Assembly (NCBI GenBank): GCA_011330835.1
Contig: DRPO01000143.1
Coordinates: 1 to 10,845, forward strand
DNA from: Gammaproteobacteria bacterium
Lineage (GTDB): Bacteria > Pseudomonadota > Gammaproteobacteria > UWMA-0217
Reading direction: 5' to 3'
Length of the DNA: 10,845 nt
Both the position numbers and the translations under genes were made by a program. Below the pieces are notes generated by a model. The model made no database searches. It saw only the letters and a list, made by a program, of their open reading frames with translations, and had not been told where the DNA came from. Numbering within the stretch: position 1 is the first letter of the stretch; each line of letters begins with the position of its first letter. Shown one piece after another: positions 1-7,063 of this stretch.

Positions 1-351
1 ATAACAACCGGAAGCCTGCGAAGACAGCGCTTGGGAAATAATTACTTATTGAAATTATGGGCTTTATTTCCGTATCCATAATGGATGTCAAGGGTTGTTC
101 TCGCAACCCGCCGCCGCGCTGCGGTCGGCCTGACGAGAATCGGACGATTCCCGACCCAGGTGCTATAAGGAAAGAACGGGGAGACGCATTTTCATCCCCT
201 TAGAACATGGGCAAAAAGGCGCCCGGCTGACCGCTGAAAGCCGCGAAATGTGAATCCGCCACGCGCATGAAGCGGAAAATCAGGCTGCCGGAACGTATAA
301 ATTGAGAGAAGCTACCGCTAGATCAAGCTTGACTACCAGAGGAGGTCGATT
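1..351. other. Non-coding leader upstream of the prkA operon
   Basis: No gene is visible in these 351 bases. I found two compact dyads: ATCCAT-A-ATGGAT at 74-86, and GAATCG-GA-CGATTC at 137-150, which extends with one mismatch to 134-153. There are also short potential hairpins at 92-109 (GGGTTG/CAACCC), 178-199 (GGGGA/TCCCC) and 224-243 (CGGCT/AGCCG). Possible -10 boxes (TATAAG at 164-169, TATAAA at 296-301) lack a matching -35. I saw no good sigma54 -24/-12 element. The operon promoter is probably here but cannot be placed. Confidence 0.5.
338..346 (+). promoter_or_regulatory. Strong ribosome binding site of prkA (GTG start)
   Basis: AGAGGAGGT is an almost perfect anti-16S match placed 5 nt before the GTG at 352. 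It decides the start, since the initiation codon is not ATG. Confidence 0.85.
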
Positions 352-2271
352 GTGAATCTGTTCAACCAGCTCCAGAGCCGTTACCACCGGGAAGAGGAAG
401 AGTATTCCCTGGAAGAGTACCTGAACCTCTGCAAGGAGGATCCCATGGCCTACGCCTCCGCGGCCGAACGCATGCTGGCGGCGATCGGCGAACCGGAACT
501 GGTCGATACCCGCGAGGATCCCCGGCTGTCGCGAATCTTTTCCAACAAGATCATCAAGCGCTACCCGGCCTTCAAGGACTTCTACGGCATGGAGGACACC
601 ATCGAGCAGATCGTCTCCTACTTCCGTCACGCCGCCCAGGGGCTGGAGGAACGAAAGCAGATTCTCTACCTGCTCGGCCCGGTTGGCGGCGGCAAATCCT
701 CGCTGGCGGAAAAGCTCAAGGCGCTGATGGAAAAGGTGCCCTTCTACGCCATCAAGGGCTCGCCGGTCAACGACTCGCCGCTGTCGCTGTTCTCGCTGGA
801 AGAGGACGGCGATATTCTCGAAGAGGAATACGGCATCCCGCGTCGCTACCTTGGCGGCGTTCTGTCGCCCTGGGCCGTCAAGCGGGTCCACGAATTCAAC
901 GGCGACATCACCCAGTTCCGCGTCGTCAAGCGCTGGCCATCGGTGCTCGGCCAGATCGCCATCTCCAAGACCGAGCCGGGCGACGAAAACAATCAGGACA
1001 TTTCCTCGCTGGTCGGCAAGATCGACATCCGCAAGCTGGAAACCTACAGCCAGGACGATCCCGACGCCTACAGCTACTCCGGCGGTCTCTGCCTCGCCAA
1101 CCAGGGCCTGCTCGAATTCGTGGAAATGTTCAAGGCGCCGATCAAAGTGCTGCATCCCCTGCTCACCGCCACCCAGGAAGGCAACTACAAGGGCACCGAA
1201 GGTTTTGGCGCCATCCCCTTCGAGGGCATCATCATGGCGCACTCCAACGAGTCGGAATGGCAGGCGTTTCGCAACAACCGCAACAACGAGGCCTTTCTCG
1301 ACCGCGTCTATATCGTCAAGGTGCCCTACTGCCTGCGCGTCAGCGACGAAGTGCTGATCTACAAGAAACTGCTGGCCGAAAGCTCGCTGGCGAACGCCCC
1401 CTGCGCCCCCGGCACGCTGGAAATGCTGGCCCGGTTCTCGGTGCTGACCCGCTTGCGCGAGCCGGAAAATTCCAGCATCTTTTCCAAAATGCGCGTCTAT
1501 GACGGCGAAAACCTCAAGGACACCGACCCGAAGGCCAAGTCGTACCAGGAATACCGCGACTTCGCCGGCGTGGACGAAGGCATGGACGGCATCTCCACCC
1601 GCTTCGCCTTCAAGATCCTCTCTCGCGTTTTCAATTTCGACCACAGCGAGGTGGCGGCCAACCCGGTTCACCTGCTCTACGTGCTGGAGCAGCAAATCGA
1701 GCAGGAGCAGTTCCCGCCGGAAACCGAGCAGCGCTACATCACCTTCGTCAAGGAACACCTGGCGGCGCGCTACAAGGAATTCATCGAAAAGGAACTGCAA
1801 ACCGCCTACCTGCAATCCTACTCCGAATATGGCCAGAACATTTTCGACCGCTACGTGACCTACGCGGACATGTGGATTCAGGATCAGGAATATCGCGACC
1901 CGGACACCGGCGAGATTCTCGACCGCGCCCAGCTCAACGCCGAGCTGGAGAAAATCGAAAAGCCCGCCGGTATCGCCAACCCCAAGGACTTCCGCCACGA
2001 GATCGTCAACTTCGTGCTGCGCGCCCGCTCGCAGAACGCCGGCGCCAACCCTTCGTGGATGAGCTACGAAAAGCTGCGCAGGGTCATCGAGAAGAAAATG
2101 TTCTCCAGCACCGAGGATCTGCTGCCGGTCATCTCGTTCAACGCCAAATCCTCCAGCGAGGAGCAGAAGAAACACGACGACTTCGTCGCCCGCATGGTCG
2201 AGCGCGGCTACACCGAGAAACAGGTCCGGTTGCTCGCCGAGTGGTACTTGCGAACGCGCAAATCGTCGTGA
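352..2271 (+). CDS. prkA: PrkA-family AAA+ serine protein kinase (YeaG)
   Basis: 639-residue cytoplasmic protein, close to the roughly 640 of E. coli YeaG. It has an N-terminal AAA+/PrkA ATPase module and a C-terminal PrkA kinase-like module. A clear Walker A sits at residues 109-116 (GPVGGGKS, Lys115). The family-typical stretch around residues 283-330 includes AHSNESEW (296-303) and the NNRNNEAFLDR segment, and STRF at 415-418 is a likely arginine-finger or sensor region. The start is GTG at 352, chosen because AGGAGGT (340-346) lies 5 nt upstream and the product begins MNLFNQL. Known for the family: serine phosphorylation in Bacillus, where an ATP-dependent protease activity has also been reported, and roles in nitrogen starvation and stationary phase in enterics. 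It is first in an operon with yeaH and spoVR. Family assignment is very secure; the substrate is unknown. Confidence 0.97.
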   Translation: MNLFNQLQSRYHREEEEYSLEEYLNLCKEDPMAYASAAERMLAAIGEPELVDTREDPRLSRIFSNKIIKRYPAFKDFYGMEDTIEQIVSYFRHAAQGLEERKQILYLLGPVGGGKSSLAEKLKALMEKVPFYAIKGSPVNDSPLSLFSLEEDGDILEEEYGIPRRYLGGVLSPWAVKRVHEFNGDITQFRVVKRWPSVLGQIAISKTEPGDENNQDISSLVGKIDIRKLETYSQDDPDAYSYSGGLCLANQGLLEFVEMFKAPIKVLHPLLTATQEGNYKGTEGFGAIPFEGIIMAHSNESEWQAFRNNRNNEAFLDRVYIVKVPYCLRVSDEVLIYKKLLAESSLANAPCAPGTLEMLARFSVLTRLREPENSSIFSKMRVYDGENLKDTDPKAKSYQEYRDFAGVDEGMDGISTRFAFKILSRVFNFDHSEVAANPVHLLYVLEQQIEQEQFPPETEQRYITFVKEHLAARYKEFIEKELQTAYLQSYSEYGQNIFDRYVTYADMWIQDQEYRDPDTGEILDRAQLNAELEKIEKPAGIANPKDFRHEIVNFVLRARSQNAGANPSWMSYEKLRRVIEKKMFSSTEDLLPVISFNAKSSSEEQKKHDDFVARMVERGYTEKQVRLLAEWYLRTRKSS

Positions 2272-2293
2272 CGGTCAGCCCCGAGGAGCAGCC

Positions 2294-3556
2294 ATGAGCC
2301 AGATCATCGACCGCCGCGCCCAGGGCAAGAACAAGAGCGCCGACAACCGGCAGCGCTTCCTGCGGCGCTTCAAGAAGCAGATTCGCAAGGCGGTCAGCGA
2401 GGCGGTCTCCGGGCGCGACATGGGCGATCTGGAGCGCGGCGAGGAAATCTCCATTCCGGCGCGCGACCTGGAGGAGCCCACCTTTCGGCACGGCCCCGGC
2501 GGCGTGCGCCGCTACATCCACCCCGGCAACAAGGAGTTCTCCACCGGCGACCGGATTCCCCGCCCGGAAGGCGGCGGTCAGGGCGGCGGCAGCCAGGCCT
2601 CCAACCAGGGCGAAGGCATGGACGATTTCGTCTTCGAACTGACCCGCGAGGAATTTCTGAACTTCTTTTTCGACGACCTCGCCCTGCCGGACATGGTCAA
2701 GAAACAACTGGTCGCCAGCTCCGAGACGAGCAAGGCTCGCGCCGGCTTCAGCAAGGACGGCAACCCCGCCAACCTGCATCTGGTGCGCTCGTTCCGCAGC
2801 GCCATAGGCCGCCGGCTGGCGATGCGCGCCCGCCCCCGGCGCGAACTGGCCGAGGCCGAGGAGAAGCTGGCCGCGCTGGAAGCGCGCGGCGAAGGCGACA
2901 GCCCCGAAGCCCACGACCTGCGGCGCGACATCGAAGCTCTCAAGCGCCGCATCCAGGCGGTCCCCTTCATCGACACCTTCGACCTGCGCTACACCAGCCA
3001 CGTCGACAAACCCGAGCCCATCAGCCGCGCCGTCATGTTCTGCCTGATGGACGTCTCCGGCTCCATGGATGAAGTGCGCAAGGACATCGCCAAGCGCTTC
3101 TTCATGCTGCTGCACCTGTTCTTGACGCGCAACTACGACCATATCGACGTCGTGTTCATCCGCCACCACACCATCGCCAAGGAGGTGGACGAAGACGACT
3201 TCTTCCACTCCCGAGAAACCGGCGGCACCGTCGTCTCCAGCGCCCTCTCCCTGCTGGCCGACATCATCGACGAACGCTACCCGGTCTCCGGCTGGAACAT
3301 CTACGTCGCCCAGGCCTCCGACGGCGACAACTTCGTCGACGACACCCCCGGCTGCGGCGAACTGCTGGAAAAACGCATCCTGCCGCTGGTCCAGTACTAC
3401 GCCTACGTGGAAATCAACGCCATCTCGCCGCAAAGCCTGTGGCGCGAATACCGCCGGATATCCCGCACCGCCGACAACTTCGCGCTACGGCGCATCAACG
3501 GCGTCGAGGAAATCTTCCCCGTCTTCCGCGACCTGTTCAAAAGGAAAATGGCATGA
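2294..3556 (+). CDS. yeaH: YeaH family protein, DUF444 (VWA/MIDAS-like)
   Basis: 420-residue cytoplasmic protein of the DUF444/YeaH family. The N-terminal third is very basic (RRFKKQIRKAV at about 24-34), then comes a Gly/Gln-rich linker (93-107), and residues 183-222 form a charged helical, probably coiled-coil segment. The C-terminal half is von Willebrand factor A-like: MDVSGSMDE contains a MIDAS motif D253-x-S255-x-S257, with T312 (GGTVVSS) and D343 (ASDGDN) as probable further metal ligands. It begins 22 nt after prkA; GAGGAG at 2283-2288 supports the ATG at 2294. The stop overlaps the spoVR start (ATGA), which suggests translational coupling. Known: partner of YeaG in enterics and co-transcribed with it. 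Inferred: the VWA module works with the AAA+ PrkA, as in MoxR/VWA pairs. Molecular function is unproven. Confidence 0.96.
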   Translation: MSQIIDRRAQGKNKSADNRQRFLRRFKKQIRKAVSEAVSGRDMGDLERGEEISIPARDLEEPTFRHGPGGVRRYIHPGNKEFSTGDRIPRPEGGGQGGGSQASNQGEGMDDFVFELTREEFLNFFFDDLALPDMVKKQLVASSETSKARAGFSKDGNPANLHLVRSFRSAIGRRLAMRARPRRELAEAEEKLAALEARGEGDSPEAHDLRRDIEALKRRIQAVPFIDTFDLRYTSHVDKPEPISRAVMFCLMDVSGSMDEVRKDIAKRFFMLLHLFLTRNYDHIDVVFIRHHTIAKEVDEDDFFHSRETGGTVVSSALSLLADIIDERYPVSGWNIYVAQASDGDNFVDDTPGCGELLEKRILPLVQYYAYVEINAISPQSLWREYRRISRTADNFALRRINGVEEIFPVFRDLFKRKMA

Positions 3557-5073
3557 ACAACGCGCTCAGCGACAATCTCATCTCCGAAGGCTCCGAATGG
3601 ACCTTCGAACTGATCGAAGCCTACGACCGCGAAATCGCCAAACTCGCCAAGCGCTTCGGCCTGGACACCTACCCCAACCAGATCGAAGTCATCTCCTCCG
3701 AACAGATGATCGACGCCTACTCCTCCGTCGGCATGCCCATCGGCTATCACCACTGGTCCTTCGGCAAGGCCTTCATGAGCACCCAGAAAAATTACAAGCG
3801 CGGCCACATGGGGCTGGCCTACGAAATCGTCATCAACTCCAACCCCTGCATCGCTTACCTCATGGAAGAAAACACCATGATGATGCAGGCCCTGGTCATC
3901 GCCCACGCCTGCTACGGCCACAACTCCTTTTTCAAGGGCAACTACCTGTTCCGCACCTGGACCGACGCCGAAGCCATCCTCGACTACCTCGTCTTCGCCC
4001 GCCAGTACATCGCCAAATGCGAAGAACGCTACGGCGAGGAACGCGTCGAACTGCTGCTCGACTCCTGTCACGCGCTGATGAATCTCGGCGTCGACCGCTA
4101 CAAGCGCCCCGCCCCGCTATCGATGGTCAAGGAACAGCAAAAAATGCGCGAGCGCGAGGAATACCTGCAATCCCAGGTCAACGACCTGTGGCGCACCCTG
4201 CCGCCCTCCCTGACAGCCGAAAAGAAAGAAAAAAGCACCACCAAACGCTTTCCCGAAGAACCGCAGGAAAACCTGCTCTACTTCTTCGAAAAACACGCCC
4301 CGCGTCTCGAAGCCTGGGAGCGCGAAATCATCCGCATCGTCCGCAAGATCGCCCAGTACTTCTACCCACAACGGCAAACCCAGGTCATGAACGAAGGCTG
4401 GGCCACCTTCTGGCACTACACCCTCATCCAGACCCTCTACCAGGAAGGCCGCGTCAACGACGGCTTCATGATCGAATTCCTGCAAAACCACACCAACGTC
4501 GTCTACCAGCCCCCCTACTACCACCCCGGCTACAGCGGCATCAACCCCTACGCCCTCGGCTTCGCCATGTACCAGGACATCAAGCGCATCTGCACCGAAC
4601 CCGACGACGAAGACCGCCACTGGTTTCCCGAACTGGTCGACACCGACTGGCGCGAATCGCTCGACTTCGCCATGCGCAACTTCAAGGACGAAAGCTTCAT
4701 CGCCCAATATCTCTCACCGCGACTGATCCGCGAATTCCACCTCTTCGGCATCAAGGACGACGACCAGGAAAAAGACCTTGAAGTCACCGCCATCCACAAC
4801 GACGAAGGCTACCAGACCATCCGCCAGATGCTCGCCGAGCAATACAACCTCGGCCACCGCGAACCCAACATCCAGGCATGGTCCGTCGACCTCTACGGCG
4901 ACCGCTCCCTCACCCTGCGGCACTACCAGACCAACCGCATCCCCCTCGGCGACACCACCGACGAAATGCTCAAGCACGTGCTCAGGCTCTGGGGCTACGA
5001 CGTCCGCCTGGAAACCGTCGATGACGCCGGCAACGTTGTCGAAACCCGCACTTGCCCCGCGCATCCGAAATAG
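3553..5073 (+). CDS. spoVR: SpoVR/YcgB family protein
   Basis: 506 residues from ATG 3553, matching the roughly 510 of E. coli YcgB. Upstream in-frame starts back to 3439 would run inside yeaH, so they are rejected; the ATGA overlap at 3553-3556 and the AAAGGA just upstream support 3553. Family-typical blocks are visible: WTFELIEAYD (16-25), MPIGYHHWSFGK (61-72), MEENT (104-108), HACYGHNSFFKGN (118-130), QVMNEGWATFWHY (277-289) and NPYALGF (331-337). The conserved Glu/His residues in MEEN, HACYGHN and NEGWATFWH look like a possible metal site, which is my inference. Soluble, no signal peptide. Known: the Bacillus homologue affects spore cortex formation, but non-spore-formers keep the gene next to prkA and yeaH, so a wider stress role is likely. 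Confidence 0.96.
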   Translation: MNNALSDNLISEGSEWTFELIEAYDREIAKLAKRFGLDTYPNQIEVISSEQMIDAYSSVGMPIGYHHWSFGKAFMSTQKNYKRGHMGLAYEIVINSNPCIAYLMEENTMMMQALVIAHACYGHNSFFKGNYLFRTWTDAEAILDYLVFARQYIAKCEERYGEERVELLLDSCHALMNLGVDRYKRPAPLSMVKEQQKMREREEYLQSQVNDLWRTLPPSLTAEKKEKSTTKRFPEEPQENLLYFFEKHAPRLEAWEREIIRIVRKIAQYFYPQRQTQVMNEGWATFWHYTLIQTLYQEGRVNDGFMIEFLQNHTNVVYQPPYYHPGYSGINPYALGFAMYQDIKRICTEPDDEDRHWFPELVDTDWRESLDFAMRNFKDESFIAQYLSPRLIREFHLFGIKDDDQEKDLEVTAIHNDEGYQTIRQMLAEQYNLGHREPNIQAWSVDLYGDRSLTLRHYQTNRIPLGDTTDEMLKHVLRLWGYDVRLETVDDAGNVVETRTCPAHPK

Positions 5074-5172
5074 CCTGGGGCGATCCGGCGGTCAGTACGA
5101 TGCGGTTATTGCAGTCAGCGAAAGGATGATTTTGACGCGAGTTGAAATCACCAGGCGAAGCTAGCGAATCGG

Positions 5173-5255
5173 GGAGCGCCGGCATCCCTGCCGGCAAAGC
5201 GTTTCGGGGAGTTCACCCGAGTTGCTGTTTTCTTGATAGCCTCTGCCGGCGCTCC
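5173..5255. repeat. REP/MITE-like palindromic element
   Basis: An 83-bp unit bounded by perfect 12-bp inverted ends: GGAGCGCCGGCA at 5173-5184 and its complement TGCCGGCGCTCC at 5244-5255. Inside is a competing hairpin GCCGGCA-TCCC-TGCCGGC (5178-5195) and a smaller one TCGGG/CCCGA (5204-5220). Elements of this GCCGGC-palindrome type are often dispersed between genes in proteobacteria. The position 99 bp after the spoVR stop suits a transcription terminator or mRNA 3' stabiliser. A 6-bp AAGCTA occurs on both sides (5158-5163, 5259-5264) but not flush with the ends, so it is weak evidence of a target duplication. Copy number in the genome cannot be judged here. Confidence 0.55.
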
Positions 5256-5288
5256 ACAAAGCTAAGCGGCATCAGCCGGAAACGTCCC

Positions 5289-5396
5289 TTATCCGATGCT
5301 CATTACCCACAGCAACGTGGCGGCGGTAATCAGCGACAGCACGACGATTCCGGTAACAACGCAAGAAACACAGATTTTTGCAAACAATGATGACAT
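5289..5396 (-). CDS. Possible small single-pass membrane protein (35 aa)
   Basis: Minus-strand ORF of 35 codons plus TAA, starting at ATG 5396. The product has a short N-terminus with one lysine (MSSLFAK), then an almost unbroken hydrophobic run from about residue 8 to 33 (VVTGIVVLSLITAATLLWVM), ending in SIG. That is the profile of a single transmembrane helix, comparable in size to CydX- or KdpF-type mini-proteins, though I recognise no family. A weak GAG lies 7 nt before the start, and TAAAAT at 5414-5419 (minus strand) could be a -10 box with no good -35. It converges on the spoVR end, with the REP-like element downstream as a possible shared terminator. Composition alone could produce it, so confidence is modest. 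Confidence 0.35.
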   Translation of the reverse strand: MSSLFAKICVSCVVTGIVVLSLITAATLLWVMSIG

Positions 5397-5472
5397 GGCG
5401 GCACTCGATAACAATTTTACAATTTCTGGCGCTTAAAGCCCCAGAATCCGGTCAATAAATAAGAATCCGTTA

Positions 5473-5528
5473 ATATATCAACTATCTGATATATCGATAT
5501 TTCCTTACTATTTAAGGGATAAATATCG
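5473..5528. promoter_or_regulatory. AT-rich cluster of nested palindromes upstream of pycA
   Basis: Three overlapping dyads are seen directly. ATATATCA (5473-5480) faces TGATATAT (5487-5494) across 6 nt. ATATCGATAT (5491-5500) is a perfect 10-bp palindrome. CGATATTT (5495-5502) pairs with AAATATCG (5521-5528), and inside that CCTTA (5503-5507) pairs with TAAGG (5513-5517) around a 5-nt loop, giving a 13-bp hairpin with a 3-nt bulge. A T5 run follows at 5532-5536. It may be a regulator-binding region, or a weak terminator for the rightward strand. Confidence 0.4.
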
Positions 5529-5562
5529 CGGTTTTTGAGGCGTGTCAAGGTTTGGATTGATG

Positions 5563-5574
5563 CAAGTTAACTTG
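5563..5574. promoter_or_regulatory. Perfect 12-bp palindrome, candidate operator of pycA
   Basis: CAAGTTAACTTG is its own reverse complement and ends 64 nt before the pycA start. Length and symmetry suit the site of a dimeric repressor such as a TetR- or GntR-type regulator, but no regulator gene lies in the window and the match is not to a motif I can name. Confidence 0.35.
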
Positions 5575-5638
5575 TTTACGCCTTCTCCGCATCCCCTGGT
5601 AAAGCGGCCGCCAAACCTGCTGTGCTACCATCCTCTCC

Positions 5639-7060
5639 ATGCCCATCAAGAAACTGCTGATCGCCAACCGGGGTGAAATCGCGGTGCGCATCGCGCGCGC
5701 CTGCGCGGAGGCGGATATCCAGTCGGTGGCGGTTTACGCCGAGGAGGATCGCTTCGCGCTGCACGTCAAGAAAGCCAACGAGGCTTACAGCCTGGGGCCG
5801 GCGGCGCGCAAGGGTTATCTCAATATCCATCGGCTCATCACCATTGCCCTGGCCTCGGGCTGCGATGCATTGCATCCCGGCTACGGCTTTCTCTCGGAGA
5901 ACCCGGCCCTGCCCCGGCTGTGCAAGACGGCGGGCATCCGTTTCGTCGGCCCGTCGGCGGAGGTGATCGAGCGCATGGGCGACAAGATCGCCGCCCGGGC
6001 CGCGATGCGCGCGGCAGGCGTGCCCGTCATTCCCGGCAGCGAGGGCAGTCTGGAAAGTCTCGATCAGGCGCTGCGCGTCGCCGACGACATCGGCTATCCG
6101 GTGATGCTCAAGGCCACCAATGGCGGCGGCGGACGCGGCATCCGCCGATGCGAGAGTCCCCGGCAGTTGCGACGCCAGTATCCCCGCGTCATTTCCGAGG
6201 CGGAGAAGGCCTTTGGCAGCGGCGAGGTGTTCATCGAGAAATGCATCGACAACCCGCGTCATATCGAGGTGCAGGTGCTGGCCGACCATCATGGCGCCGC
6301 CGTCCATCTCTTCGAGCGCGACTGTTCCATCCAGCGGCGCCACCAGAAGCTGGTGGAAATCGCGCCCTCGCCCCAACTGGATGATCGACAGCGCCAGCGG
6401 CTGGGGGAACTGGCCCTTCGCGCCGTCCGGGCCGTCGGCTACACCAATGCCGGCACGGTCGAGTTTCTGATGGACGAACGCGACGACTTCTATTTCATGG
6501 AGATGAACACCCGCCTGCAGGTGGAGCATCCGGTCACTGAAATGGTCACCGGCATCGACATCGTCCAGACGCAGTTGCAAATCACCAATGATCAGCCGCT
6601 GCCGTTTCGCCAGGAAGACATCGGCGTCTCCGGCTACGCCATCGAGTTCCGCATCAACGCCGAGGATCCGAAAAACGATTTCCTGCCCAGCTTCGGCAAG
6701 ATCACGCGCTACTATGCGGCCGGCGGGCCGGGGGTCCGCACCGACGGCGCCATCTACACCGGCTATGTCATCCCGCCCTATTTCGATTCGATGTGCGCCA
6801 AGCTGATCGTCTGGGCGCGCGACTGGCCCGGCGCGATCGCTCGCGGGCGGCGCGCGCTGAAGGACATCGGGCTGTTTGGCGTCAAGACCACCCTGCCCTA
6901 TCATCTGGCCATTCTGGAAACCGACGATTTCCGCGCTGGCCGTTTCGACACCGGCTTCGTCGAGGCGCATCCCGAGCTGACCGACTATGCGCCGGAGCGG
7001 CACAACGCCCATATCGCCGCCGCCGTGGCCGCCGCCTACGCCGTTGCCCGAGGACTCTGA
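5639..7060 (+). CDS. pycA: Pyruvate carboxylase subunit A (biotin carboxylase)
   Basis: 473-residue ATP-grasp biotin carboxylase: it uses ATP and bicarbonate to carboxylate the biotin on the partner subunit. The N-terminus KKLLIANRGEIAVRI (4-18) is the family hallmark and fixes the start. Other landmarks are HPGYGFLSEN (79-88), the glycine-rich ATP loop KATNGGGGRGIR (158-169), FIEKCIDNPRHIEVQ (198-212), HQK (235-237), and the catalytic signature MEMNTRLQVEHPVTE (287-301) with R292 and E296. Length suits a stand-alone subunit. The same fold serves acetyl-CoA carboxylase (AccC), but the next gene is a carboxyltransferase/BCCP of pyruvate or oxaloacetate type, so a two-subunit pyruvate carboxylase is preferred. 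No Shine-Dalgarno sequence is visible; the 5' flank is pyrimidine-rich. Confidence 0.92.
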   Translation: MPIKKLLIANRGEIAVRIARACAEADIQSVAVYAEEDRFALHVKKANEAYSLGPAARKGYLNIHRLITIALASGCDALHPGYGFLSENPALPRLCKTAGIRFVGPSAEVIERMGDKIAARAAMRAAGVPVIPGSEGSLESLDQALRVADDIGYPVMLKATNGGGGRGIRRCESPRQLRRQYPRVISEAEKAFGSGEVFIEKCIDNPRHIEVQVLADHHGAAVHLFERDCSIQRRHQKLVEIAPSPQLDDRQRQRLGELALRAVRAVGYTNAGTVEFLMDERDDFYFMEMNTRLQVEHPVTEMVTGIDIVQTQLQITNDQPLPFRQEDIGVSGYAIEFRINAEDPKNDFLPSFGKITRYYAAGGPGVRTDGAIYTGYVIPPYFDSMCAKLIVWARDWPGAIARGRRALKDIGLFGVKTTLPYHLAILETDDFRAGRFDTGFVEAHPELTDYAPERHNAHIAAAVAAAYAVARGL

Positions 7061-7063
7061 GCC

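Larger units (their letters stand above)
5074..5638. other. Long intergenic region between spoVR and pycA
   Basis: No large gene. From left to right it holds GC-rich DNA just after spoVR, the palindromic REP-like element (5173-5255), a possible 35-residue minus-strand ORF (5289-5396), and an AT-rich block from about 5410 to 5575. Hand count gives 16 G+C in the 60 bases 5461-5520, far below the flanking genes. The AT-rich block holds several nested palindromes and presumably includes the promoter and operators of pycA. AGAATCCG occurs twice at 19-bp spacing (5443-5450 and 5462-5469). Confidence 0.6.

Noticed and set aside
211..226. GG-N10-GC match upstream of prkA as a sigma54 promoter
   Set aside because: The flanking bases do not match TGGCAC or TTGC; the invariant doublets alone are common in GC-rich DNA.
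267..305. 12-codon ORF (MKRKIRLPERIN) ahead of prkA as a leader peptide
   Set aside because: No ribosome site, and no runs of regulatory codons or attenuator structure after it.
280..2175. 631-codon minus-strand open frame opposite prkA
   Set aside because: It is antisense to a secure gene, rich in Val/Leu/Gly/Gln repeats typical of a GC-rich shadow frame, and resembles no family.
5158..5264. AAGCTA repeats as a target-site duplication around the palindromic element
   Set aside because: Only 6 bp, and placed 9 and 3 nt away from the inverted ends, so not a convincing duplication.
5142..5390. 82-codon plus-strand frame after spoVR
   Set aside because: It runs through the palindromic element, has no ribosome site, and its product has no coherent fold or family.
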